Below are positions 18,072-27,667 of a stretch of DNA of 64,000 nt, piece by piece. A program made the position numbers and the translations under genes. Under the pieces are notes generated by a model, which saw only the letters and a list, made by a program, of their open reading frames with translations, was not told the origin of the DNA and ran no database searches. The DNA comes from CAISKJ01 sp046351555 (GTDB taxonomy: Bacteria; Myxococcota_A; Polyangia; Polyangiales; Ga0077539), in the NCBI GenBank assembly GCA_046351555.1, contig JAXLYI010000013.1, positions 62,001 through 126,000 of the forward strand, in the 5' to 3' direction. Position 1 is the first letter of the stretch. Every line of letters begins with the position of its first letter.

Positions 18072-21000
18072 TTGGTCGCGCTCGTCGATGTCGTTGCCAC
18101 CCCCGATCACGTGGACGAGCGCCTCGCCCGCGCGCTCGACGGCACGATCGACGCCCCGCCCATGGCCGCGGCCCTCGCGCCCGGCACCCTCGCGTGGCCC
18201 GCCCTCGTCGCGCGCGTGCTGGCCCTCGTGGCCCCGCACGTCGCCGTCGCCCCGCCCGACGTCGAGCGCCTCTGCCTCGCCGACGCGGTGCGCGCCGTCC
18301 TCCCCGAGTACGACCCGGCCTTCACCGAGCGCGCGAACACGGTGGAGTCCTTCGCCCGCACGCTCTCCGTCCTCCGCGCCCACGAGGTGAGCCGCGAGGC
18401 CCTCGACGCTGCCCTCGTCGCCACGGGCGACCGCGACGAGAGCGCCCGCACCCGCCTCCGCATCCTCGCCGCCGTGCTCGACGACCACGACCGGCGCCTC
18501 CGCCGCGCGGGCCTCGTCGCCGGCGACGCCGCGGAGTCCGCCGCCGCCAAGGCGCTCGGCACCGCCCACGGCCGCCTCCCCCGCGAGCTCGGCGTCGACG
18601 GCACCCTCCGCGTCTGGCACCTCGCGTCGCTGCCGCCCGCGCGCGTGGCCTTCCTCACCGCCCTCGCCCGCTGGCTCTCCGCGCACGGCGCCACGCTCGA
18701 CGCCCACGTCGTGTGCGAGCCGCGGCGGATGAAGCTCCCGCTCACCCTCGACCGCGCCCTCCGCGCCTTCGAAGCCGAGGAGAACACCCGCCTCGAGCTC
18801 TCCTACGGCCTGCGCGACCCGTCGGCCCCGCCCGCCGCGCCCCCCATCGCCCGCTGGGTCAACGCGCTCGCCACCGGCGGCCGCCAGCCCGACGCCGCGC
18901 AGGCCGCGGGCGCCGCGTCGAGCATCACGTTGGCGGAGGCGCAGGGGCCCGACGAGGAGGCCCGCTTCGTCGCCGCCCGCGTCGAGCGCTGGATGCGCGC
19001 GGGCGTCGGCGCCCACGAGATCGCCGTGGTGCTCCGGCGAACCACCGAGGACAACATCGAGACGCTCGGGCGCTGCCTCGACGACGCGCGGATCCCGTGG
19101 ATCGACACGCGCGACGCGCCGCTCCTGGCCTCGCCGGTGGCGCGCGCGCTGCTCGGCCTGCCCCGCGTGGTGGCGCGCGGCTGCGAGCGCGAGGACGTCC
19201 TCCGCGCCCTCGCCGTGCTCCAGGGCAACGCCCCGCGCGGCAACGAGCCGGCCCCCTGGCGCGTGGCCGACGCGCTCCGGGCGATGGACGTCGAGAGCCT
19301 CTTCGACACGCGCCTGCCCGAGCTCTGCGCGCGCGCCCGCAAGCGCGGGACGAGCGTCGCGGTGCTCGCCGCGGTCGAGGCCCTCGCCCGCGACCTCTGG
19401 CAGCTCGCCCAGGACGGGACCGCCGCCGAGCACGTCGCCCGCCTCGAGCTCATCGCCCTGCGCGCCGGCGGCGACGGGCGCTTCCTCGAGGAGTCGCGCG
19501 CCGTCGTGTCGAGCGCGGGCTTCGACGCCGGAGCCCACGCCATCCTCCGCGCCCTCGCCCGCGACGAGCGCGGCGTCGCGGCGGCCGCCGAGCTCCTGCG
19601 CGACCTCCCCGCGGTGGCGAAGGCCGCCGGGCGCGAGGGGCGGATGAGCGCGGGCGAGTTCGGCGAGCTGGTGCTCGACCTCGCGCGGGTGCGCTCGCTC
19701 GGGCCCCGCCGTCGGCCGCACGGCGGCGCGGTGGAGATCGTCGAAGCGCGCGACGCGGTGGGGCGTGATTTCGCCGCGGTGGTCGTCCCGGGGATGCACG
19801 AGGGTGGATTTCCCGCGCGCCGCGACGACGAGGCCCTCTGGGGCGACGCCGAGCGCCTCGCGGTGGGCCGCGCGCTCGGCCGCCCCGTCGAGCGGACGAG
19901 CGCCCGCGAGGAGGAGACGCTGCTGCTCCTCGCGGTGATGGCGTCGGCGCGCGAGGCGCTCGCGGTGAGCCACGCGTGGCACGACGCCGGCGGCCGGGTG
20001 CTCGCCCCGTCTCCCTTCTTCGGCGACCTGCGGCGGACGGCCGGGGTCACCGTCGAGCGCGTCGGGCGCGACCCCCTCGCCCGCTCACGACGCGTCCCAC
20101 CGCGCGGCCCCGAACGAACGCTCCGGCACCAGGCGGGGCTCCCCGAGGAGGCCGCGGCGGCGCTCCCCGCGACCACGCGCGAGGCGCTCCGCTCGGTGCG
20201 GGCAAGGGCGGCGGTGGAGCGGTCGCGGCAGGAGTTCTTCGCGCGGCGCGGGGGCGGCGCGGGGCGCTACACGGGCCGGCTCGACCACGACCCGCACCTC
20301 GTCGAACGCCTGCGCCTCGCGGAGTGGGCCGGGCCTCGACGTCCGCTCGCGGTCACCACGCTCGAGCGCGCGGCGCGGTGCGGGTACAAGGCCTTCGCGT
20401 CGGAGGTGCTCCGCATCGAGGAGCGCGTCGACGAGGCCGAGACGCTCGACGACAAGGGCCGCGGGCACCTGCTCCACAAGCTCCTGGAGTCCGGCCAGGA
20501 CGCGCTGCGCGACACTGTCGGCGGGCCCGCGGAGGCCCGGCGCGCGGCGATCGCGCAGGCGCTCGACGAGGCGGGGGCGGAGTTCTCCGAGCACGAGTCT
20601 CGGCTCAACGCGGCGCTGCTCGACGCCGACCTGCGCGCGGTCCGCCGGCAGGTGGAGGCGTGGCTCGAGCGACGGATGAGCGACCCCGACGGGTGGCAGA
20701 TGGTCGAGAGCGAGGTGGCCTTCGGACCGCGAAAGAAGTGGCCCGCGCTGGAGGTGCCGGTCGAGGGCGGCGAGACGGTGGTGATCCACGGGCGCATCGA
20801 CGGCGTCGAGCGGGCGGGGCGCAACGTGCGGGTGGTGGAGTTCAAGTCGGGCCGCGGCGACGGCTTCCGCAAGCGGCTGCAAGACGCGGCGCTCGACACG
20901 CAGTTCCAGATGGTGGTGTACGCGGCGGCGCTCGAGCGGGCGCGGCGCGCGGGCGTGATCGACGGCGACCCCGACACCCTCGACGGCGTGTACGTGGGCT

Positions 21001-21269
21001 TCCGCGACATGAGCGAGCACGGCCTCCGCGACGCGCTCGCGAAGCCCCGGCGCAAGGGCCCCGCCGTCGACGTGCAGGCGCTCGTGCGCGAGGGGGCGGA
21101 CGGCGGCGGCGCGCTCGGGGACTCGGTCCGGCGCGTGGTGCTCCCGCTCCGCCAGGGGCACTTCGAACCGCGGCCGAGGGACTGCGACTTCTGCCAGTTC
21201 CGCTCGCTGTGCCGGGTGGAGACGCACGACGGCGACGACGACGGCGACGGGGCCGAGGGCCCGCGATGA
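18072..21269 (+). CDS. AddB-like PD-(D/E)XK nuclease subunit with iron-sulphur cysteines
   Basis: About 1065 residues. The N-terminal two thirds is a superfamily-1-helicase-like but degenerate region without a Walker A motif, as in AddB and Cas4-linked PD-(D/E)XK proteins. The C-terminal domain (from about residue 750) is a RecB-type nuclease: GRIDGVE and VVEFKSG supply the acidic and Lys residues. Cys in RAARCGYKAF together with the final C-x-x-C-x(5)-C (CDFCQFRSLC) is the AddB-style 4Fe-4S arrangement. Start is uncertain: I chose TTG at 18072, preceded by GGAG 7 bases upstream; upstream in-frame codons look non-coding. Its stop overlaps the next gene's start (ATGA). Together they should process double-strand DNA ends. 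Confidence 0.82.
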   Translation: MVALVDVVATPDHVDERLARALDGTIDAPPMAAALAPGTLAWPALVARVLALVAPHVAVAPPDVERLCLADAVRAVLPEYDPAFTERANTVESFARTLSVLRAHEVSREALDAALVATGDRDESARTRLRILAAVLDDHDRRLRRAGLVAGDAAESAAAKALGTAHGRLPRELGVDGTLRVWHLASLPPARVAFLTALARWLSAHGATLDAHVVCEPRRMKLPLTLDRALRAFEAEENTRLELSYGLRDPSAPPAAPPIARWVNALATGGRQPDAAQAAGAASSITLAEAQGPDEEARFVAARVERWMRAGVGAHEIAVVLRRTTEDNIETLGRCLDDARIPWIDTRDAPLLASPVARALLGLPRVVARGCEREDVLRALAVLQGNAPRGNEPAPWRVADALRAMDVESLFDTRLPELCARARKRGTSVAVLAAVEALARDLWQLAQDGTAAEHVARLELIALRAGGDGRFLEESRAVVSSAGFDAGAHAILRALARDERGVAAAAELLRDLPAVAKAAGREGRMSAGEFGELVLDLARVRSLGPRRRPHGGAVEIVEARDAVGRDFAAVVVPGMHEGGFPARRDDEALWGDAERLAVGRALGRPVERTSAREEETLLLLAVMASAREALAVSHAWHDAGGRVLAPSPFFGDLRRTAGVTVERVGRDPLARSRRVPPRGPERTLRHQAGLPEEAAAALPATTREALRSVRARAAVERSRQEFFARRGGGAGRYTGRLDHDPHLVERLRLAEWAGPRRPLAVTTLERAARCGYKAFASEVLRIEERVDEAETLDDKGRGHLLHKLLESGQDALRDTVGGPAEARRAAIAQALDEAGAEFSEHESRLNAALLDADLRAVRRQVEAWLERRMSDPDGWQMVESEVAFGPRKKWPALEVPVEGGETVVIHGRIDGVERAGRNVRVVEFKSGRGDGFRKRLQDAALDTQFQMVVYAAALERARRAGVIDGDPDTLDGVYVGFRDMSEHGLRDALAKPRRKGPAVDVQALVREGADGGGALGDSVRRVVLPLRQGHFEPRPRDCDFCQFRSLCRVETHDGDDDGDGAEGPR

Positions 21270-24200
21270 CCGCCGCGTCGACGTCCTCCACCTCGGGCCG
21301 CGCGCGGCTGCTCGCCTTCGAGCGCAACGCCGTCGTCCGCGCGGGCGCTGGCACCGGCAAGACCGAGGCGCTCTCCACCGTGTACCTCCACCTCGCCGCC
21401 GGGCTCTGCTCGCCCGCGACGTGGCCCCGCGGCGGCGTCCCCCCCGAGCGGATCGTCGCGATGACCTTCACCGAGAAGGCCGCCCGCGAGATGCGCGAGC
21501 GCATCACCGAGGCCGTCTCCCAGCTCGCCGTCGAGCGCCTGCCGCGCGAGCTCGAGTCGCCCGACGCGCGCGCCCGCCTCGACGCCGCCCGCCGCTGGGG
21601 CGCCGCCCGCGGGGTCACCGGCGCCGTCGTCGCGCGCGTCCTCTCGCTCGCCGACAGCGCCGCCGCCAACGGGCGCCCGCTCCCGCCGCCCGAGGCGTGG
21701 CAGCGCGTCGCGTGGAGCCTCGGGAGCGCGCAGATCGGCACCTTCCACAGCTTCGCCGCGGGCGTGCTCCGGCGGGCCGCCGTCGACCTCGGGCTCGACC
21801 CGGCCTTCGGCGTCGTCGAAGCCGAAGACGCCGACCGGCTCCTCCGCGCCGCCGCCCTCGCCGCCCTCTCGGAGGCCGCCCGCCGCGACGTGAACGCCGT
21901 CGTCGAGCTCATGGCCGCCGGCGGCGGGCTCGGCGAGCACGGCGACCGCGGGCTCGTCACGCTCCTCGCCGACCTCGTCCGCCAGCTCGACGAGGACGGC
22001 GTGCGCGCGGACGACGTCGCCGTCGCCCCCGCGGTCGAGCCCACCGACCTCCGCGCGTACATCGCCGCCCACACGCTCAAGGAGTTCGCCGAGGCTTGCG
22101 CGACGACGCCCGCGCTGCGCGACGACGGGACGGCCCAGCGCGTCCACGACCTCGCCCGCCGCGTCGAAGACCTCCCCCCGATGACCACCCCCGAGCTCGC
22201 CCTCGAGCGCGTCCGCGCCCTGCGCGACTTCACGAAGGGCCGCCAGGGGCTTCCGCCGCGCAACCGGACGCGCAAGCTCGAACCGACCGCCGAGCGCGCT
22301 CGCGAGGCCCTCGCGCTCCTCCTCCAGGACGCGCTCTCGGTGGTGTCCGTGCGCCTCGCCGAGGCCGCGCGGGGCATCGTCGCCGACGCCCAGCGCCGCT
22401 ACGAGCGCGCCAAGCGGGCCCGCGCCGCCGTCGACTACGCCGACCTCATGCGCCTCCTCCGCGACGGCCTGCGCGAGCGCCCGGCCCTCCGCCGCGAGTG
22501 GAAGGCGCGCTACGACGCGGTGCTGGTCGACGAGTTCCAGGACACCAACCGCGTGCAGCGCGACCTGCTCTACCTCCTGCGCGAGCGCCGCGACGCCGAA
22601 CGGCTCCTCGCGCCGGGCCAGTCGCTCACCGCCGCCGAGCTCGAGCCGAGCGGGCTCCTGGTGGTCGGCGACGCCAAGCAGTCGATCTACGCCTTCCGCG
22701 GCGCCGAGGTCGCTGTGTTCCTCGCCACCGAGCGCGACCTCGCCGACGCCGGCGGCGACCGCCTCGAGCTCACCGACAGCTTCCGCGCCGTCGACCGCGT
22801 GCTCGAGGCGATCAACCCCGTCACCGAGGCGCTGCTCACCGGCGCGGAGGTTCACGCGACGGGGCTCTACGACCGGGCGCGCGACACGCTCGTCGCCACC
22901 TCGCCCGGCGACGGCGAGACGCGCGTCGAGCTGCTCCTCGTCCCCGAGGGCAAGGCCGACGAGCAGCGCCGCGCCGAGGCCGAAGCGATCGCCCGGCGCA
23001 TCACCGAGCTCGCCACCTCGCAAGGCGCGCCCGCGGGGTGGCGCCCGCCGCGCATGGACGAGATCGCGATCCTCGTCCCCTCGTGGTCGCACCTCGAGCC
23101 GATCAAGCGCGCCCTCCAGGTGCGCGGCGTCCCCTTCACCCTCCGCGGCGGCCCTGGGTTCTGGGACCGCCGCGAGGTCGACGACCTCGTCGTTCTCCTC
23201 CGCTTCGTCGCGCAACCATCCGACCGGCTCTCGCTCGCCGCGCTGCTCCGCGGGCCGCTGGTGGGCCTCTCCGACGCGGGCCTCGCCCACCTCTTCGCGG
23301 AGGCTTCGGGGCTCGACGACCTGCTCGACCCGCCGGCCTCGCTCCGCGCCGCGCTCGACCCCGACGACCGGGCGCGCCTCGACGAGGCCCGCACCTCGCT
23401 CCGCCGGCTCGTCCGCTTCGGGCCCACCCTCGGGCCCCACGGCGTGCTCCGCCAGTGCCTCGCCGAGCGCGGCTATGCGGCCGTGCTCGCGGCGCTCCCC
23501 TTCGGCGCGCAGCGGGTGGCCAACGTCGACAAGCTCCTCGGCATCGCCGCGGCGGCCGAGCAGCGCGGCGGCGACGAGGCCGACCTCGCGGGCTTCGTCC
23601 GCCACGTCGACCGGATGCGCGAGGCCGCCCAGCGCGAGAGCGAGGCCGACGTCGAGGACGCCGTCACCGGCAGCGTCAACGTGATGTCCATCCACGCGGC
23701 GAAGGGGCTCGAATGGCCCGTGGTGTTCGTCGCGCAGACGGCCCACCGCGGGGTGCCGCGGGTCGACCGCGTCCTCCTCGACGAGCGCGGGCGCCTCGTC
23801 GCGCTGCCCGGCGGCGTCGAGGTGCCAGACGGCTTCCGCGAGCTCCGCCGGCGCGCCCACGCGGCCGAGGAGGACGACGCGCGGCGGCTGCTCTACGTCG
23901 CCCTCACCCGCGCCCGCGACCTGCTCGTGGTGAGCGGGCCCGACGGAGACGTCGAGGGCCCGTGGCCCGTTCTGCGCGCGGCGCTCCGCGCGGAGGCTCC
24001 CTTCCGCGTGCGGGTGATCGAGCCGGGCGCCGCGGCCCCGTCGCTCCCGGTGCGCGCCCGCACCGAGGCCGCCGAAGACGAAGCCGTCGTCGCGGAGGAA
24101 ACCCGCGCGGAGGAGGCCGCCCCGCCGCGCCGGCGCCTCGCGCTCGCGTCGGCCACGGTGCAGGACGTCGCGTGGTGCGCGCGGCGCTTCCACGTGCTCC

Positions 24201-24904
24201 ACGACCTCGGCCTGCGCGAGCACACCGGCGCGTGGAGCGAGGCGGCCGCGGCGGGCGACGTCGTGCGACGCGTGCTCGCGCAGACGGCGGTCGACGCGGT
24301 GGTGAGCGACCCCGACGGCGCGCTCGCAGGCGCCGCGGCGGCTGCCGGTGAGCAGCGGGAGGGCGCGGTGGCCGAGGCCGCGCGGGCGGCGCTGCGGAGA
24401 TTCGCCAACTCTCCTCTCGGGCGCGCGCTGGCGGAGGACCCGGCGCGGCTGTTGGGCGCCTCGCTGCCGTGGGCGGCGCGGCTGACGGAGGGCGCGCTCG
24501 ACGTGAGCGTGACGGGCCACGCCGACCTCGTGGTGCGCGGCGACGCCGTCGGGCGCGACGGGCTCGTGGTGGTCCGCCTCACCACCCTGCCCGACCGCGA
24601 CGAGCGCGCGCTGCCGGGCGCCGACCCCGAGCTCGACCTCCTGCTCGCGTGCGTGGCCCTCGCGCGCCGCTTCGCCGCGGGCGGGACGCGCGCGCCGGTG
24701 GCCCCGGCGGTTCTGCCACTCGGCGAGGAGTCGCGCGGCGAGCTCGCGTTCGTCCACGTGGTGGGCGCCGAGGCGGTGGAGGTGCGGGCGCTCGAGGCCG
24801 TCCGCGCGATGCTCCAGGCGCGCGAGGCGGGCCGCTGGGACGCGAGGCCCCGGTACGTGTGCGACGGGCTCCGCTGCGGGTTCGTCGCGCGCTGCCACGG
24901 GTGA
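21266..24904 (+). CDS. AddA/RecB-like UvrD-family helicase with degenerate nuclease domain
   Basis: 1212 residues. Superfamily-1 helicase motifs in order: Walker A AGAGTGKT (26-33), Ia AMTFTEKAAREMRERI, II DEFQDTN near 422, III GDAKQSIYAFRGAE near 473, V VMSIHAAKGLEWPVVF, VI LLYVALTRARDLL. The C-terminal 250 residues resemble the PD-(D/E)XK domain (GHADLVVR aligns with the GxxD motif) but the following catalytic E/D-x-K strand reads VVVRLTT, so nuclease activity is probably lost. ATG overlaps the stop of the AddB-like gene by 4 bases, so the subunits are translationally coupled. The complex is expected to unwind and resect DNA ends for RecA loading. Confidence 0.87.
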   Translation: MTAASTSSTSGRARLLAFERNAVVRAGAGTGKTEALSTVYLHLAAGLCSPATWPRGGVPPERIVAMTFTEKAAREMRERITEAVSQLAVERLPRELESPDARARLDAARRWGAARGVTGAVVARVLSLADSAAANGRPLPPPEAWQRVAWSLGSAQIGTFHSFAAGVLRRAAVDLGLDPAFGVVEAEDADRLLRAAALAALSEAARRDVNAVVELMAAGGGLGEHGDRGLVTLLADLVRQLDEDGVRADDVAVAPAVEPTDLRAYIAAHTLKEFAEACATTPALRDDGTAQRVHDLARRVEDLPPMTTPELALERVRALRDFTKGRQGLPPRNRTRKLEPTAERAREALALLLQDALSVVSVRLAEAARGIVADAQRRYERAKRARAAVDYADLMRLLRDGLRERPALRREWKARYDAVLVDEFQDTNRVQRDLLYLLRERRDAERLLAPGQSLTAAELEPSGLLVVGDAKQSIYAFRGAEVAVFLATERDLADAGGDRLELTDSFRAVDRVLEAINPVTEALLTGAEVHATGLYDRARDTLVATSPGDGETRVELLLVPEGKADEQRRAEAEAIARRITELATSQGAPAGWRPPRMDEIAILVPSWSHLEPIKRALQVRGVPFTLRGGPGFWDRREVDDLVVLLRFVAQPSDRLSLAALLRGPLVGLSDAGLAHLFAEASGLDDLLDPPASLRAALDPDDRARLDEARTSLRRLVRFGPTLGPHGVLRQCLAERGYAAVLAALPFGAQRVANVDKLLGIAAAAEQRGGDEADLAGFVRHVDRMREAAQRESEADVEDAVTGSVNVMSIHAAKGLEWPVVFVAQTAHRGVPRVDRVLLDERGRLVALPGGVEVPDGFRELRRRAHAAEEDDARRLLYVALTRARDLLVVSGPDGDVEGPWPVLRAALRAEAPFRVRVIEPGAAAPSLPVRARTEAAEDEAVVAEETRAEEAAPPRRRLALASATVQDVAWCARRFHVLHDLGLREHTGAWSEAAAAGDVVRRVLAQTAVDAVVSDPDGALAGAAAAAGEQREGAVAEAARAALRRFANSPLGRALAEDPARLLGASLPWAARLTEGALDVSVTGHADLVVRGDAVGRDGLVVVRLTTLPDRDERALPGADPELDLLLACVALARRFAAGGTRAPVAPAVLPLGEESRGELAFVHVVGAEAVEVRALEAVRAMLQAREAGRWDARPRYVCDGLRCGFVARCHG

Positions 24905-24930
24905 CGAGGGCCGTGATAGAGTCGCCGGCC

Positions 24931-25752
24931 ATGACGGCGGTCGCGCGGCGGTTGGAGCCCGTCCACTACCCGGAGACGGATCACATGGGGGAGGACGCCC
25001 TTCAGCGCTTCATCGCGGAGGTGCTGCGGCCGCTGGTGGCGATGTGGCTGGCGATGTGCGGGCGGCGGTGCTTCGTCGGCGCCGACCAGTTCATCTACCT
25101 GGTGGAGGGCGACACCCGGAAGCGCGTCGCGCCCGACGTGTACGTGCTCCCCGGCGTCGACCCCGACGTCGCACCGCCCTGCTGGAAGCTCTGGGAGCTC
25201 GACGCACCGCCCTCCTTCGCGCTGGAGATCGCCTCGAAGGACCACCGGAAGGACTACGACGACCTCCCCCCGGTGTACGGCCGCGTGGGCGTTCGTGAGT
25301 TCGTGATCTTCGACCCGAGGGTCACGGCCCGCAGCCGCGTCCGCGTGCGCTGGCAGGTGTACCGCCGCGTCGGCCGTGGCGTCTGGCGCCTCGTCGAGCG
25401 CAGCAATGAAGACCGCGTCTACAGCCGCGAGCTCGGGTGCTGGCTGCGCGCGGTGGGCGGCGGCCCGCGACTCCGGCTGCGCCTCGCGACGGGCGCCCGC
25501 GGAGACGCGCTGCTCCCCACCGAGGCCGAGCGGGCGAAGGCCGCGCTCACCATCGCCGAAGCCCAGGCGGGCGCCGAGCGCGCCGCCCGCCAGCGCGCCG
25601 AAGAGGAGTCGCGCACCGAAGCGGAGCGCGCACGGGCCGAAGCGCAGCGCGCCGAGTCCGAGGCCGCGGCGCGCGCCGAAGCCGAGCGCGAGGTTGAGCG
25701 CCTCCGCGCCGAACTCGCGCGGCTCCGCGGGGGCGCGAAGGGCGCGGGCTGA
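24931..25752 (+). CDS. Uma2-family (DUF820) endonuclease-like protein with coiled-coil tail
   Basis: 273 residues. Residues 1-150 form a Uma2-type PD-(D/E)XK fold: APDVYVL supplies the Asp, FALEIASKDHRKDY the Glu and downstream Lys, and VGVREFVIFDP is the usual Gly-Val-x-E-Tyr/Phe strand. The C-terminal 85 residues are a long Ala/Glu/Arg coiled coil (repeated AERARAEAQ-type heptads). Uma2 proteins are abundant in cyanobacteria and some Myxococcota; their biological role is not settled. The gene starts 26 bases after the helicase stop and is followed after 7 bases by the ExbD-like gene, but functional links are unclear. Confidence 0.82.
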   Translation: MTAVARRLEPVHYPETDHMGEDALQRFIAEVLRPLVAMWLAMCGRRCFVGADQFIYLVEGDTRKRVAPDVYVLPGVDPDVAPPCWKLWELDAPPSFALEIASKDHRKDYDDLPPVYGRVGVREFVIFDPRVTARSRVRVRWQVYRRVGRGVWRLVERSNEDRVYSRELGCWLRAVGGGPRLRLRLATGARGDALLPTEAERAKAALTIAEAQAGAERAARQRAEEESRTEAERARAEAQRAESEAAARAEAEREVERLRAELARLRGGAKGAG

Positions 25753-25759
25753 GGCTGCG

Positions 25760-26170
25760 GTGTTCGCTCGCCCCGCCGCGACGGACGACGCGATCGTCGG
25801 CGTCCAACCGGCGCCCTTCGTCGGGGTCGCGCTCGCGCTGCTCGCCGCGGCGCTCGTGACGGGTGCGGCGGAGCCGCGGCGCGCGGCGATCCCGCAGGAC
25901 CTGCCGCACGGCGCTCTAGCGCCGTGGCAGGGCCGAACCACGCTCGCCATCTCCCTCGATTCCAACGGTCAGGTGTTCGTGGGGAACGACGCCGTGGCCG
26001 ACGCCGACCTCGTCGACGCGGTCCGCGTGCGCGCGCTGGGCGACCCGGAGGCTCACGCATTCCTCCACGCGTCGGGCGACGTCGCCCACGGCCGCGTGGT
26101 GTTCGTCCTCGACCGGGTGCGCGCCGCGGGCATCCGGTCGATCTCGCTGTGCCCGGTGCTCGAGCGGTAG
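25760..26170 (+). CDS. ExbD/TolR-like single-TM protein
   Basis: 136 residues from GTG 25760, 7 bases after the Uma2 stop. A short cytoplasmic N-terminus, one TM helix (about residues 18-36), then a periplasmic domain with ISLDSNGQVFVGND and a C-terminal LDRVRAAGIRSISLC segment, matching the strand-helix order of ExbD/TolR. The canonical Asp at the start of the TM, which carries protons, is not clearly present (TDDAIVGVQPAPFV lies just before it). If active it would pair with an ExbB-type channel; the closest candidate is at 7483-8151. A longer in-frame extension upstream overlaps Uma2 out of frame and looks non-coding. Confidence 0.6.
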   Translation: MFARPAATDDAIVGVQPAPFVGVALALLAAALVTGAAEPRRAAIPQDLPHGALAPWQGRTTLAISLDSNGQVFVGNDAVADADLVDAVRVRALGDPEAHAFLHASGDVAHGRVVFVLDRVRAAGIRSISLCPVLER

Positions 26171-26259
26171 GGCCGCCGACGGACGACCGGCGCTCGCCCG
26201 TCCCCTGCGCCGCGAATTTTCCCCGCACGGATGGGGGGCCCCCGGGTCAAACTCCGGCG

Positions 26260-26880
26260 ATGCCCCCGCTCGGCGTCGCCCGCTCCGTCGACCTCGCGCC
26301 CGACGCGCCCGCCCCCCCGGCGGCCGCGGCGGTCGCGCCCGCGTCGGTCGAGGCGGTCGTGGCCGCGCACCTCGATGACGTCGTCGCCTTCGCCCGCTGG
26401 CGCCTGCGCGGCGCCGCGAGCGTCGACCTCGACGACGTCGTGAGCGTCACCTTCCAGCGCGTGGCGCGGGCCCTCCCCCGCTACGACCCCACGCGCGCGA
26501 CGCTGCGCACGTGGGTGCTGGGCATCACCGCCAACGTCTGCCGCGAGCACGTCCGCCAGCGCGCGCGGCGCCACGAGTCCCCGCTCGACGACGAGGGCCC
26601 CTTCGCGGACGTGGCGCCGGGCTGCCCCGAGTCCGACGCCGCGCGCCGCGAGGAGGTCGCCTGGGCGCGCCGCCTCGTCGACACCCTGGAGGAGCCCAAG
26701 CGGACGGCCTGGCTCCTCTTCCACGTCCTCGATTTCACCGAGACCGAGGCCCTCCAGTTCTTCCAGCAGGAGGGCGTCGCGGTGAGCTCGGTGAACACGG
26801 TCCGCGCGTGGATGCGCCGGGCCAACGAGAAGCTCCAGCAGGCCGCGGAGCGCTACCGCAGGAGTCTCCACGGTGATTGA
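26260..26880 (+). CDS. ECF-type RNA polymerase sigma factor
   Basis: 206 residues. A Pro/Ala-rich N-terminal 30 residues precede sigma region 2 (about 35-105; AHLDDVVAFARWRLRG, DLDDVVSVTFQRVARALPRY, LRTWVLGITANVCREH) and region 4 (about 145-195; ending SSVNTVRAWMRRANEKL, the DNA-reading helix-turn-helix). Regions 1 and 3 are missing, as in group IV sigma factors. It heads a five-gene chain in which every gene overlaps the next, so it probably controls export-related genes, including its own operon. Start ATG 26260 is the first before region 2. Confidence 0.87.
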   Translation: MPPLGVARSVDLAPDAPAPPAAAAVAPASVEAVVAAHLDDVVAFARWRLRGAASVDLDDVVSVTFQRVARALPRYDPTRATLRTWVLGITANVCREHVRQRARRHESPLDDEGPFADVAPGCPESDAARREEVAWARRLVDTLEEPKRTAWLLFHVLDFTETEALQFFQQEGVAVSSVNTVRAWMRRANEKLQQAAERYRRSLHGD

Positions 26881-27667
26881 CACGCCCCCCGACGCCCGCC
26901 GCGCCGCCGCCGCCCTCCGCCGCGACGCGACGCTCGAACCCGACCAGCGCGCGCGCCTCCTCGCCCTCGCCCTCGCCGCCGCCGCGGGCGCCACCGCCGC
27001 GCGCGAGTCCGCCCCCCCGCCCACGCCCCGCAACGCGTGGCCCTGGATGACCGCGGTCGGCCTCTCCGCCGCCCTCCTGGTCGGCGGCGCCGTGTGGACC
27101 CGCGCACGCCCCGCACCTCACGCGCCCGCGATCGCCGCGCGAACCGCCCTCCCCACGCCAGCCCCCCTGCCCACCGTCGCACCCTCGCCTGCTGTCGTCG
27201 CGCCCGCTGTCGTCGCGCCCGCTGTCGCACCTGCCGCGCTTCTCCCCGCGCCGCCCGCCGTCGAAGCCCCTCCCGCGCCCATCGCCCACGCCGCCGCACG
27301 CCCGCGCCGCACACCCTCCGCGCCTGCGCTCCCCTCGCCCGCGGTCGCCGCGCTCCCCTCGCCCGCCATCGCCGCCGCGCCACCCGCGCCCCACGTCGCC
27401 ACGCTCGAAGAGGAGCTCCGCGCCGTCCGCGCCGCCCGCGCCGCCAACGACCGGGCCGCCTCCGCCGACGCCCTCGCCGCCCTCGGCGCGGCCCCTCCGC
27501 TCCGGCTCGTGTGGGCCGAGGGTGCCGCCGAACGCGTCGTCGCCCTCTGCGCGCTCGGGCGCCGCGAGGAGGCCGCCTCCCTCGCCGCCGAGGTGCTCCG
27601 CCGCGCGCCCGCTGGAGCCTCCGCCGCCCGCGTCCGCCGCTCGTGCGTGCAACCCTCCGCGCGGTGA
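26873..27667 (+). CDS. putative membrane partner (anti-sigma-like) of the ECF sigma factor
   Basis: 264 residues from a GTG that overlaps the sigma-factor stop by 8 bases. A cytoplasmic N-terminus of about 50 residues (Ala/Arg helices), a single TM at about 55-75, a long Ala/Pro/Val low-complexity spacer (about 80-175) and a C-terminal helical domain (LEEELRAVRAARAAND...) resembling a TPR-like pair. The position next to a sigma gene and the N-in, single-TM topology fit an anti-sigma factor, but no zinc-binding HxxxCxxC motif is present, so this is inference from context. Confidence 0.7.
   Translation: MIDTPPDARRAAAALRRDATLEPDQRARLLALALAAAAGATAARESAPPPTPRNAWPWMTAVGLSAALLVGGAVWTRARPAPHAPAIAARTALPTPAPLPTVAPSPAVVAPAVVAPAVAPAALLPAPPAVEAPPAPIAHAAARPRRTPSAPALPSPAVAALPSPAIAAAPPAPHVATLEEELRAVRAARAANDRAASADALAALGAAPPLRLVWAEGAAERVVALCALGRREEAASLAAEVLRRAPAGASAARVRRSCVQPSAR

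Noticed and set aside
15996..19982. A minus-strand open frame of over 1300 codons opposite the acyl-CoA dehydrogenase, sensor kinase and nuclease genes
   Set aside because: The peptide is Arg/Gly/Ala/His-rich with no domain, and it lies antisense to three genes with clear motifs. Such frames are expected at this GC content.
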